Below, one piece after another: positions 7,366 to 15,800 of a stretch of DNA of 18,007 nt. The stretch's first letter is position 1, and each line of letters begins with the position of its first letter. Below the pieces are notes generated by a model. It was not told the origin of the DNA. It worked only from the letters and a program-made list of their open reading frames with translations, and made no database searches. Made by a program: the position numbers and the translations under genes. The stretch comes from an uncultured Clostridia bacterium (GTDB taxonomy: Bacteria; Bacillota; Clostridia; Oscillospirales; Ruminococcaceae), in the NCBI GenBank assembly GCA_947631585.1, contig CANRLY010000012.1, forward strand, positions 1-18,007. The letters run 5' to 3'.

Positions 7366-8418
7366 ATGGATATATCGTTCTACAAAAATAAGCGTGTACT
7401 GGTGACCGGTCACACCGGATTTAAAGGCACTTGGCTCTGCAAAATGCTTGTAAATGCCGGCGCAATAGTTACAGGCTACAGCCTGAAACCTCCGACTGAC
7501 CCGAATTTGTTTGAACTTTCCGGACTTGAAAACAAAATGAAAAGCATTATTGCTGATATTCGTGATTTTGCGAGGCTGAAAGAGACTTTCGCAGAAACAC
7601 GACCTGAGATCGTCCTGCATCTTGCTGCGCAGCCTATCGTGCGTGATAGCTATAAAGATCCCAGGTATACTTATGAAACAAACGTTATGGGAACTGTCAA
7701 CCTCATGGAATGTGTGCGCTTAAATCCATGCGTTAAAAGCGTTTTAAACGTAACGACCGACAAGGTATATAAAAACAATGAGTGGTGTTGGGGCTACCGG
7801 GAGAATGAACCGCTAGATGGCTACGACCCATACAGTAACTCCAAATCCTGTTCTGAACTTGTGACTCACAGTTACAAAAACAGTTTCTTTAAAGATAGTC
7901 ATGTGGCAGTGTCTACAGCACGAGCCGGAAACGTTATCGGCGGAGGAGATTTTGCAAGCGACAGAATAATTCCCGACTGCATGAGAGCAGTATCGGAAAA
8001 TGAAGAAATAATTGTGCGCAATCCCTATTCGACCCGTCCTTATCAGCACGTTTTAGAGCCGTTAGCAGTGTACCTGACAATTGCTGCAAAGCAGTTTGAG
8101 GACAAGCGTTACGCAGGCTTTTACAATGTCGGCCCTGATGACTGCGACTGCGTGACAACAGGTGATCTTGTCGATCTTTTTTGTAAGCATTGGGGCAGCG
8201 GTGCTAAGTGGGTCAACAAAGCAGAAGCGAACGCCCCGCATGAGGCGAATTTCCTAAAGCTTGACTGCTCTAAGCTGAAAAGCACGTTCGGCTGGAAGCC
8301 GCATTGGAGTATAGAGCAGTGCATGGAATTTACAACAAGATTTTATAAAGTATGGCTTGCTGGTGAGGATATACCTGCGGAGATGGACATAGAGATAAAT
8401 GAGTTTTTGGAGGGATAA
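7366..8418 (+). CDS. rfbG: CDP-glucose 4,6-dehydratase
   Basis: This 350-residue extended short-chain dehydrogenase converts CDP-glucose to CDP-4-keto-6-deoxyglucose using bound NAD+. Seen: the Rossmann opening LVTGHTGFKGTW (residues 12-23), which is specific to this dehydratase family; HLAAQPIVRDSY; VTTDKVYKN; and the catalytic Tyr156-x3-Lys160 in YSNSK. The next conserved segment, ARAGNVIGGGDFASDRIIPD, is the substrate loop of RfbG, and RPYQHVLEP follows. Length and motif order match Salmonella and Yersinia homologues over the whole protein. It starts immediately after the rfbF stop, so translation of the two is probably coupled. Its own 3' end contains GGAGGG (8409-8414), which sets the start of rfbH one base after the stop. 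Nothing looks broken. Confidence 0.95.
   Translation: MDISFYKNKRVLVTGHTGFKGTWLCKMLVNAGAIVTGYSLKPPTDPNLFELSGLENKMKSIIADIRDFARLKETFAETRPEIVLHLAAQPIVRDSYKDPRYTYETNVMGTVNLMECVRLNPCVKSVLNVTTDKVYKNNEWCWGYRENEPLDGYDPYSNSKSCSELVTHSYKNSFFKDSHVAVSTARAGNVIGGGDFASDRIIPDCMRAVSENEEIIVRNPYSTRPYQHVLEPLAVYLTIAAKQFEDKRYAGFYNVGPDDCDCVTTGDLVDLFCKHWGSGAKWVNKAEANAPHEANFLKLDCSKLKSTFGWKPHWSIEQCMEFTTRFYKVWLAGEDIPAEMDIEINEFLEG
8409..8414 (+). promoter_or_regulatory. Ribosome binding site deciding the rfbH start
   Basis: GGAGGG lies five bases before ATG 8420. The in-frame ATG at 8399 precedes this site and would add seven residues overlapping rfbG, so 8420 (MSNWNTEAEAR) is chosen. Confidence 0.75.
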
Positions 8419-8419
8419 T

Positions 8420-9823
8420 ATGTCTAACTGGAATACAGAAGCGGAAGCGAGGGAGCAGATCAAAGCTCTTGTCGCCGAGTATTATCACGATTTCAAAGAA
8501 AAGAAAGAGCCGTTCAGACCGGGAGACAGAATAAGCTATGCTTCTCGTGTTTTCGATGAAAAGGAGATGCAGAGCCTGACCGATGCGATGCTTGATTTCT
8601 GGCTTACTACCGGCAGATTTTCAGATGAATTTGAAAAAAGATTTGCTGAGTGGATAGGCGTTAAATATGCTCATCTGGTCAACAGTGGTTCGTCTGCTAA
8701 CCTGATAGCTTTTTCGGTGCTGACTGCTCCTGAACTGGGTGACAGGCAGATAAAGCGAGGCGACGAGGTAATAACTGTTGCCTGCGGTTTCCCGACAACC
8801 GTTACACCGATTCTACAGTATGGGGCAGTGCCTGTTTTTGTAGATGTGACCCTGCCGCAGTATAATATTGATGTAACAAGATTAGAAGAAGCGTTATCCC
8901 CAAAAACAAAAGCCGTAATGATCGCCCATACCCTGGGAAATCCGTTTGATATTAAAGCGGTAAAAGCTTTTTGCGATAAACATGATCTCTGGCTTGTCGA
9001 GGACAACTGCGATGCTCTTGGCTCACAATATACAATTGACGGTGTGACGAAATTTACCGGCACATGGGGAGATATCGGCACAAGCAGTTTCTATCCGCCG
9101 CATCATATGACGATGGGCGAGGGCGGCTGTGTCTACACAAACGACCCGCTGCTTCACAGGCTTATCCTTTCTTACCGTGACTGGGGACGAGACTGCATAT
9201 GCCCGTCCGGACGCGACAATTTCTGCGGACACCGCTTTGATGGGCAGTTCGGCGAACTGCCTAAAGGTTATGACCATAAATACGTCTACAGTCATTTCGG
9301 TTACAACCTTAAAGTCACTGATATGCAGGCGGCAATAGGTGTTGAGCAGCTCAAGAAATTCCCAAACTTCATTGAACGCCGCCGTCACAACTGGGACAGG
9401 CTGAGAAAGGCTTTAGAGACAGTGCAGAATAAAATTATCCTCCCTGAGCCTGCGGAGAACAGTCGTCCTTCTTGGTTTGGATTCCTTATCTCGGTCAGAC
9501 CGGACAGCGGACTCGACAGAAACAAGGTCACAAGATACATAGAGGAACACAACGTCCAGACCCGTCTACTGTTCAGCGGAAATCTAATCAAGCACCCATG
9601 CTTTGACCAGATACGCAGCACTGAGGTTTACCGTGTTGTGGGAGATCTCGAAAATACGGAATTTATATTGAACAACACATTTTGGATAGGAGTTTACCCC
9701 GGTATGACTGACGAAATGATCGATTATATGGCGGAAAATGTAAAAAATTCCCTGGGGGGGGGTAACACTTTAATTATTTGGTTATCTGTTTCCTGCTTTA
9801 TGCGAGGAGGGAACAGAAGATGA
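8420..9823 (+). CDS. rfbH: CDP-4-keto-6-deoxyglucose 3-dehydrase (E1), with a G9-dependent C-terminal tail
   Basis: E1 removes the C3 hydroxyl of CDP-4-keto-6-deoxyglucose using pyridoxamine phosphate and a [2Fe-2S] cluster. The 467-residue protein follows Yersinia and Salmonella E1 along its length: WLTTGRF, SGSSANLIA, MIAHTLGNPFDI, SFYPPHHMTMGEGG, RDWGRDC, and NNTFWIGVYPGMT. The usual PLP lysine is replaced by His228 (first of HH), which is the hallmark of the family. Cluster cysteines are Cys197, Cys259, Cys261 and Cys269, i.e. C-x61-C-x1-C-x7-C; Yersinia E1 has 57 residues in the first gap, and a four-residue insertion after DALGSQY accounts for the difference. The family's normal C-terminus corresponds to about residue 445. 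Beyond it a G9 tract (9754-9762) leads into an unrelated tail (from NTLIIWL to NRR) whose TGA overlaps the next ATG. The separate E3 flavin/iron-sulphur reductase that serves E1 in Yersinia is not encoded in this window. Confidence 0.95.
   Translation: MSNWNTEAEAREQIKALVAEYYHDFKEKKEPFRPGDRISYASRVFDEKEMQSLTDAMLDFWLTTGRFSDEFEKRFAEWIGVKYAHLVNSGSSANLIAFSVLTAPELGDRQIKRGDEVITVACGFPTTVTPILQYGAVPVFVDVTLPQYNIDVTRLEEALSPKTKAVMIAHTLGNPFDIKAVKAFCDKHDLWLVEDNCDALGSQYTIDGVTKFTGTWGDIGTSSFYPPHHMTMGEGGCVYTNDPLLHRLILSYRDWGRDCICPSGRDNFCGHRFDGQFGELPKGYDHKYVYSHFGYNLKVTDMQAAIGVEQLKKFPNFIERRRHNWDRLRKALETVQNKIILPEPAENSRPSWFGFLISVRPDSGLDRNKVTRYIEEHNVQTRLLFSGNLIKHPCFDQIRSTEVYRVVGDLENTEFILNNTFWIGVYPGMTDEMIDYMAENVKNSLGGGNTLIIWLSVSCFMRGGNRR
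9754..9762 (+). repeat. Nine-G homopolymer tract near the end of rfbH
   Basis: Nine G follow AAAAATTCCCT and precede TAACAC, 57 bases before the ATG at 9820. As present, the frame reads Leu445-Gly-Gly-Gly and continues to a TGA overlapping the next start by four bases. With ten G the reading becomes CTG GGG GGG GGG TAA and stops at once; with eight it stops at TAA three codons after the tract. Confidence 0.9.
9804..9810 (+). promoter_or_regulatory. Ribosome binding site of the epimerase gene
   Basis: GAGGAGG, nine bases before ATG 9820, favours MINKFEFCKL as the N-terminus over the in-frame start at 9778, which would precede the site. The sequence lies within the G9-dependent tail of rfbH, the same arrangement as at 2285-2292. 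Confidence 0.8.
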
Positions 9824-10401
9824 TCAATAAGTTTGAGTTTTGCAAATTGCCATTAAACGGAGCGTATCTTATTAAACCTTTTGTTGCTACAGACGAGAGA
9901 GGTGCATTCATTAAAGACTATAATGTTGAACTGTTTTGCGCCAATGGTATTGATCACGATCTCAAAGAGGTATTTTATACCGTCTCAAAAAAAGGAGTAA
10001 TACGAGCTATACACTTTCAACTTGAAAAACAGCAGGCAAAGCTTGTCCGTTGTATAAAAGGACGGGTGTTTGACGTTATAGTTGATTTGCGTGTGGATTC
10101 GGAAACATATGGAAAGTACCTTGCTTTTGAACTTTCTGATCAAAATAATATTTCCTTGCTTATACCAGAGTATTTCGGACATGGGTATCTTGTGCTTGAA
10201 GATTCAGTCGTAAGTTATAAATGTGCTGAGAGCTTTTACGGACCGGGAGACAGTGGGATAATGTTTAATGATCCGGAAATAGCTGTAGATTGGCCATTTG
10301 AAAGTATTGGTGGGATCGATAAGATCATTATATCTGAAAAGGATAAAAATTTAATGACTTTTAAGCAGTATACCGAAATAATGAAAAAGGAGAATGTTTA
10401 A
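9820..10401 (+). CDS. RmlC-like epimerase, probable CDP-3,6-dideoxy-4-hexulose 5-epimerase
   Basis: This 193-residue cupin of the dTDP-4-dehydrorhamnose 3,5-epimerase family has GVIRAIHFQ with the catalytic-position His65, KQQAKLVRCIKGRVFDVIVDLR, GHGYLVLED, YKCAESFYGPGDSGIMFNDPEIAVDWP and the paired acid Asp151. No dTDP-rhamnose genes are in the window; it sits between rfbH and a reductase. After E1 action the sugar has no C3 hydroxyl, so the enzyme would act at C5 only, as AscE does in Yersinia on the way to CDP-L-ascarylose. That assignment comes from gene context, because the sequence alone does not separate RmlC from AscE. The start codon overlaps the stop of the extended rfbH frame (ATGA), so its translation may depend on ribosomes reading through the G9 tract. 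Confidence 0.88.
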   Translation: MINKFEFCKLPLNGAYLIKPFVATDERGAFIKDYNVELFCANGIDHDLKEVFYTVSKKGVIRAIHFQLEKQQAKLVRCIKGRVFDVIVDLRVDSETYGKYLAFELSDQNNISLLIPEYFGHGYLVLEDSVVSYKCAESFYGPGDSGIMFNDPEIAVDWPFESIGGIDKIIISEKDKNLMTFKQYTEIMKKENV

Positions 10402-10404
10402 AAC

Positions 10405-11316
10405 ATGAAAGCAATTGTAACAGGCGCAAATGGATTTGTAGGAAAATGGCTTGTGAAGAAGCTTGCAGTATCCTGCGAAAAGGTGTATGCTGTTATCAAG
10501 GACGAAAATGAAGATATAGCGTGCCTTGATGGGCTTAAAAATATTTCTGTCGTATATTGCGATTTATGCAATATAAATAGTTTGCCGGAAAAAATTAAAG
10601 ACAGGGATATTGAATGTTTTTATCATCTGGCATGGGTTGGAAGTGCAGGTATATTACGCTCTGACTATTCCGTGCAGTTAAAAAATGCAGAATATAGCTG
10701 CGATTCTGCGCAGGCAGCAAAGGCGATAGGCTGCAAAAAGTTTTTGTGCGCAGGAACTATTACTGAAAATATCGCCGATGAAATACTAACGTTGAAAAAT
10801 GTTTCTCAGAATATGATGTACGGTATATGTAAGAAAACTACGCATTTGCTGCTGGAAGTTTTATGCAAGAAGATAGATCTTCAGCTTATCTGGATGCAGT
10901 TTTCAAATATTTACGGGCCGGGAGATAGTTCGGGAAATCTTATAAGTTATGCACTTGGTAACATAATTAAAGGAGAAAGACCGGTCTTTTCAAAGGGTAG
11001 TCAGCCGTATGATTTCATTTATATTGAGGATTTAGTAAGTGCAGCGGCACTTCTTGGAGAAAATAATGTTCAGTCCGGTAATTATTTTTTGGGCAGCGGT
11101 GATTGCAGACTACTATGTGAACATTTAAAGAGAATACCTGCCGCCATAGGAAGTAATTGTAAACTGGGCATAGGCGAAAGACCGGAAGATGGACTGACCT
11201 ATTGCAAAGAATGGTTTGATATTTCCAAACTCAAAGAGCAGACTGGGTTTCTTCCGGCATATACCTTTGAAGATGGTATAAAGATCACTTACGATCATAT
11301 GGCAGACAACATTTAA
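10405..11316 (+). CDS. Extended SDR, probable CDP-4-keto-3,6-dideoxysugar 4-reductase
   Basis: This 303-residue NAD(P)-dependent protein shows the N-terminal dinucleotide-binding motif VTGANGFVG (G7-x2-G10-x2-G13), a YHLAWVGSAG strand, and the catalytic Tyr139-x3-Lys143 (YGICK). Downstream are QFSNIYGPGD and YDFIYIEDLVSAA, as in sugar-nucleotide epimerases and reductases. In the 3,6-dideoxyhexose pathways the last step is reduction at C4 by an SDR: RfbJ for abequose, RfbS for paratose, AscF for ascarylose. Following a 5-epimerase, the AscF role is the most likely, giving CDP-L-ascarylose. A 4-epimerase role is possible but less consistent with the neighbours. The gene starts three bases after the epimerase stop, with AAGGAG at 10387-10392. 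No frameshift or missing catalytic residue is visible. Confidence 0.8.
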   Translation: MKAIVTGANGFVGKWLVKKLAVSCEKVYAVIKDENEDIACLDGLKNISVVYCDLCNINSLPEKIKDRDIECFYHLAWVGSAGILRSDYSVQLKNAEYSCDSAQAAKAIGCKKFLCAGTITENIADEILTLKNVSQNMMYGICKKTTHLLLEVLCKKIDLQLIWMQFSNIYGPGDSSGNLISYALGNIIKGERPVFSKGSQPYDFIYIEDLVSAAALLGENNVQSGNYFLGSGDCRLLCEHLKRIPAAIGSNCKLGIGERPEDGLTYCKEWFDISKLKEQTGFLPAYTFEDGIKITYDHMADNI

Positions 11317-11337
11317 CGGTCAAGGAGCAATAACAGA

Positions 11338-12612
11338 ATGAATGTAATACTCGGTGCAGGAATGGCGGGAATAGGCGCATTTTATAGAGATGGTTCATTT
11401 GAGATATTTGAAAAGGAAGATCATGCAGGAGGCCTTTGCGGAAGATTTTCTGTAAAATCGGACGATGATAGAATATTTTACTTTGATAAAGCGGTGCACT
11501 TGTCTTTTACGGAAGATCCTGTTGTAAAAGAGGCGTTTTTCAAAGTTAAGCAGAACATATACAACCCTGTGCCTCATAGTTGGTTTAAAGATACATGGCT
11601 GCAGCATCCGGCACAGAATAACCTGTTTCCGATGACGGCTGAATTTAAAGTGAATGCGCTAAAAGACTTTATAAATCGCAACCAAAATGATGATCCGTCA
11701 AATTTCAAGCAGTGGCTTCTTTTTCAGTATGGACAATATTTATACGATGAACTTTTTGAGCCTTATAACAAAAAATACTGGTGTACAGACTTAGAAGAAA
11801 TGGATATATGTTGGGTCGGAAACCGATTCTACAGACCAAATATTGAAGAAGTTTTGTACGGAAGTTATACGGATAAAACTCCTAACACCTATTATGCCAA
11901 GGAAATGCGATATCCTGAAATAGGAGGATATCGAGGATATATTGACGGAATAATAAGCATAGCTGAAAATATCGGTAAGATACATTATGGATATGTTGCA
12001 GATAACATTGATCTATCAAATAAAACGATCAGCTTTAAAAACGGAGAACGAATAAAATATGATAAGCTTATTTCATCTCTGCCGTTGCCTGTTGTGATTA
12101 AATGTATTAAAGATGCCCCTTCGGAAATAAAGAATAATGCAGAAAGCCTTGAATATACAAGTATTGCACTGGTGTCATTCGGGTTTGAAAAAGTTATTAA
12201 CTGCAAAGACATTTGGTTTTATATTTATGATACAGATATTCTTGCTGCACGAGCTTATCTTCCTTCGCTTAAATCGTCAGAAAATGTTCCCGAAGGCTGT
12301 TCGTCTATACAGTTTGAGATATATCGTAGCAGTAATGGCAAGCCTTTTGACCCGGTAGTATGTATGCAGAACTGCATTTATGCGTTAAAGAAAATGAACC
12401 TTGCCGATGAAAGGGATATAATTGCAAAGGATTTCAGAACCGTTGAATATGGGAATATCATTTTTAGAAAAGATACTCGTCAAAATGCCGCCTGTATAAT
12501 AAAATGGCTTGAGTCCAACGGAATATACCCGATCGGTCGCTTTGGCAAGTGGGATTATTTGTGGAGCGATCAGTCATTTTTGTCGGGATATGAAACGGCA
12601 AGCGTTACTTAA
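11338..12612 (+). CDS. FAD-binding amine-oxidase / UDP-galactopyranose-mutase-like protein
   Basis: This 424-residue protein opens MNVILGAGMAGIGA, an FAD-binding motif (G6-x-G8-x2-G11), then IFEKEDHAGGLCG with the acidic end of the second strand. Near the C-terminus, IGRFGKWDYLWSDQSFLSG resembles the closing FAD motif shared by amine oxidases, protoporphyrinogen oxidase and UDP-galactopyranose mutases. A substrate region with many Trp, Tyr and Phe (KQWLLFQYGQYLYDELFEPYNKKYW, split here for length reasons into residues about 120-145) lies between. Proteins of this kind are common in polysaccharide clusters but mostly have no assigned reaction. Being last in the CDP-dideoxysugar block, it may modify a sugar nucleotide (for example ring contraction) or oxidise a residue. 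Neither is shown by the sequence. ATG 11338 has AAGGAG at 11322-11327, and a strong terminator follows the stop by 15 bases, so it ends the operon. Confidence 0.7.
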   Translation: MNVILGAGMAGIGAFYRDGSFEIFEKEDHAGGLCGRFSVKSDDDRIFYFDKAVHLSFTEDPVVKEAFFKVKQNIYNPVPHSWFKDTWLQHPAQNNLFPMTAEFKVNALKDFINRNQNDDPSNFKQWLLFQYGQYLYDELFEPYNKKYWCTDLEEMDICWVGNRFYRPNIEEVLYGSYTDKTPNTYYAKEMRYPEIGGYRGYIDGIISIAENIGKIHYGYVADNIDLSNKTISFKNGERIKYDKLISSLPLPVVIKCIKDAPSEIKNNAESLEYTSIALVSFGFEKVINCKDIWFYIYDTDILAARAYLPSLKSSENVPEGCSSIQFEIYRSSNGKPFDPVVCMQNCIYALKKMNLADERDIIAKDFRTVEYGNIIFRKDTRQNAACIIKWLESNGIYPIGRFGKWDYLWSDQSFLSGYETASVT

Positions 12613-12627
12613 TTTAATAATTAAATT

Positions 12628-12669
12628 CCCCCTCTGAAGCGATCTTCCGTTTCAGAGGGGGATATTTCT
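12628..12669 (+). terminator. Intrinsic terminator of the polysaccharide operon
   Basis: CCCCCTCTGAA (12628-12638) pairs perfectly with TTCAGAGGGGG (12651-12661). The stem can extend by G-U, C-G and G-C pairs into the loop, and ATATTTCT follows. The bases before it (AATTTAATAATTAAATT) would give a T-rich tail for transcripts coming from the other strand, so it could work in both directions. Confidence 0.85.
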
Positions 12670-12705
12670 GGAAGCCTGCCGGTCGGGCAAAGCTCATCTT
12701 CATAC

Positions 12706-12734
12706 TTGATTTTCCCGGACTGATGTGGTATGAT
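12706..12734 (+). promoter_or_regulatory. Promoter of the GH2 gene
   Basis: TTGATT (12706-12711), a 17-base spacer and TATGAT (12729-12734), with TG one base before the -10 (extended -10). It follows the operon terminator and lies 75 bases before the TTG start, with transcription expected to begin near 12741. No operator-like palindrome was noticed around it. Confidence 0.75.
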
Positions 12735-12809
12735 ATACGCAGGAGATAATATCGGGCTGTATGCTGACGGCTGCTTTCGGGCGGATAATTTCAAAAGGGG
12801 GAGAGGAAA

Positions 12810-15800
12810 TTGACCAGAAGGATCCTTTTCTGCGACGGCTGGGAATTTTCTAAGCAGAAGATAGGAACTGATTATTCTGACAGCTTTGATTGGGAGAAAG
12901 TGGATATTCCCCACGACTGGCTGATACATAATACCAACGACCTGTACGAGACCTCCAGAGGTTGGTATAGGAAAACTTTTACAGCGCCTGACCTCACTCA
13001 GGGCAAAAGGACTTTTCTGCGGTTTGAAGGGGTCTACATGGACTGTCGGGTCTATGTGAACGGAACGCAGGCGTTTGAGTGGAAGTACGGCTACTCGACA
13101 TTTGAATTTGAGATAACCAAGCTGCTCAGGGAGGGTGAGAACCTTCTGACGGTAAGCGTGGACCACCGTGAGCCGAATTCCAGGTGGTATTCCGGCGCCG
13201 GGATATTCAGAAGCGTCTGGCTGGTGGAAAAACCGCAGGTCAATATCGTCTCTGACAGTTTGTATGTTTCAACTTCAAAAACAGGCGGCAGCAGCTGGAA
13301 ACTTACAGTTTCGGCGGAATTTGACGGCGACACCGGCGGAATGTCCGCTTTGCTGAAAATTTATCATAAGGAAGAACTTATCCTTGAAAAAACGGCTGAC
13401 TGCGACCTGGCGGTAAGCGGCTGCGAAATGGATATCGAGGACCCGCCGGTGTGGGATATAACTTCCCCTGAACTTTGCAGGGCGGAACTGTTCCTTGTGA
13501 AAGACGGCGAGACATGCGACCGTGAGGAAACTGTTTTTGGGTTCAGGACGGCGGAATTTACTGCCGACAGGGGATTTTTCCTTAACGGCAGACACCTGAA
13601 GATACACGGATGCTGCGAGCACCACGACCTGGGTGCGCTTGGTGCGGCGATAAACCGCAGCGCATTGGAATTCAGGCTGGATAAACTGCGTGAGATGGGC
13701 ATAAATGCTATCAGGACTTCCCATAATATGCCGTCGGTGGAACTGATGGAACTTGCCGATGAAAAAGGCTTTCTCATTTTGTCAGAGGGCTTTGATATGT
13801 GGGTGACCCCAAAGACCGAATTTGACTATGCAAGGTTTTTCAGAGATTGGGTGGACAGGGACGTTGCTTCCTGGATAAGACGTGACCGCAACCACCCGTC
13901 TGTTATAGGCTGGAGCATAGGAAACGAGATCTACGATACCCACCAGCCTGTAGGTCTTGAGATCACGAAGTTGCTTTATTCGCTGGTGAGAAAACACGAC
14001 AGCCGCTGCAATGCCTGCGTTACCATCGGCTCAAATTATATGCAGTGGGAAAACGCCCAGAAATGCTCCGACCTGCTGAAAGTCGCCGGATATAACTACG
14101 CCGAAAGGCTTTATAACGAGCATCATAAAAAATATCCCGACTGGGCTATCTACGGCAGCGAGACTTCCTCAGTGGTACACAGCAGGGGAATATACCATTT
14201 TCCGCTTTCCATGCCGGTGCTTACAAACGACGACGAACAGTGCTCCTCTTTGGGAAACTGCACCACAGGCTGGGCGGCAAAAAATACCGAGGCGTGTATA
14301 ATCGACGACAGAGACGCTGATTTCTGCGCCGGACAGTTTATCTGGACAGGCTTTGACTATATAGGCGAACCTACCCCTTACCACACGAAAAACAGCTACT
14401 TCGGACAGATAGATACCGCCGGATTTGAAAAGGATAGTTTTTATATTTTCAAAGCCGAATGGACCGACTATAAGAAAGACCCGTTCGTGCATCTTTTCCC
14501 TTATTGGAGCTTTAACGAGGGTGAGATGATAGACGTCCGCATATGCTCCAACGCCCCAAGGGTGGAACTTTTCCTGGACGGAGCGTCCCAGGGAGCTTTT
14601 GATATAGACCACAAGCACGGAAAACAACTGCTTGCCGACTACAGGATACCTTACCATGACGGCACGCTGGAAGCTGTGGCTTACGATGAGAGCGGAGCAG
14701 TTATCGCAAGAGACGTTAAAAAGACGTTTGGCGATGCGGCTGTTCTTCGCATAAAAACTAACAGGTCTGTTGTAAAGGCGAACGGCGAGGACGTGTTCTA
14801 TGCCGAGATATGGGCGGAGGACGAAAACGGCGTTCCGGTGGAAAACGCCAACAACAGAGTGTTCGTAGATGTGGAAGGACCTGCCAGACTGATGGGTCTT
14901 GACAACGGAGACAGCACCGATTACGAACAGTACCGCTGCCGTAACAGAAAACTGTTTTCAGGAAAACTAATGGCGGTGATAGCCTCCTGCACGGAAGCTG
15001 GCGAGATCAGGATAAGCGCCTGCTCAAAAGGTCTTACCGCTGCGCAGACCACGGTGACCTCTCTGCCTGCTCCGGTGAGAAAGGGCATTTCCTGCGACTA
15101 CCGTGTGCCGCAATCTGATATGAGCAAAAAGGACGAAGTGCCAGTCAGGACCATAAAGCTCAGCGCCGACTGCAAGGAGCTTTCCCCCGAAAGACCGCAG
15201 GCGAGAGTTTCGATGAAACTTCTTCCGGCAGACCACACTGTCAACGACATAGATGTTGCGGTCATGACTTTCAGGAACATTCCGTCTCCTATCGCCGACT
15301 GCCGTCTGGAAAACGGAGACGTGATAGTTACGGCAAAGGGCAACGGCGACTTCCGCCTGAGAGCTATGTGCAAAAATAATGACAGCAGGTATCATGTGAT
15401 CTCCGAACTGACTTTCAGCTCCGGCGGCTTTGAAGTCACCTGCTTTGACCCGTATGAGTTCGTCACAGGCGGACTTTTCACAAAGGCTTCCGACGGGGTG
15501 GGAAACGGTATCGAAAAAGGCGTGGAGTTCCCCGGCGGAAAGTTATGCAGCGCAGGATTTGAAAATGTGGACTTCGGCGACTTCGGCTCTGATTTCGTAA
15601 CGCTGCCTGTCTTTGCAAATACCCTCGATCCGGTCTATATAAGCTTTTACGACGGCGACCCCGACAACGGCGGAAGATACCTTGGAAAATATGAATACCA
15701 TAAAAGACCTGTCTGGCTCACCTACCAGGAGGAAACGTTCAGACTGCCTGAAAGGCTTCACGGTATTCATGACCTTTATATCGCTTCTGAGTATGGTATC

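Noticed and set aside
12621..13166. Minus-strand open frame of 181 codons at the start of the GH2 gene
   Set aside because: It is antisense to conserved GH2 residues and runs through the promoter and terminator; the protein resembles nothing.
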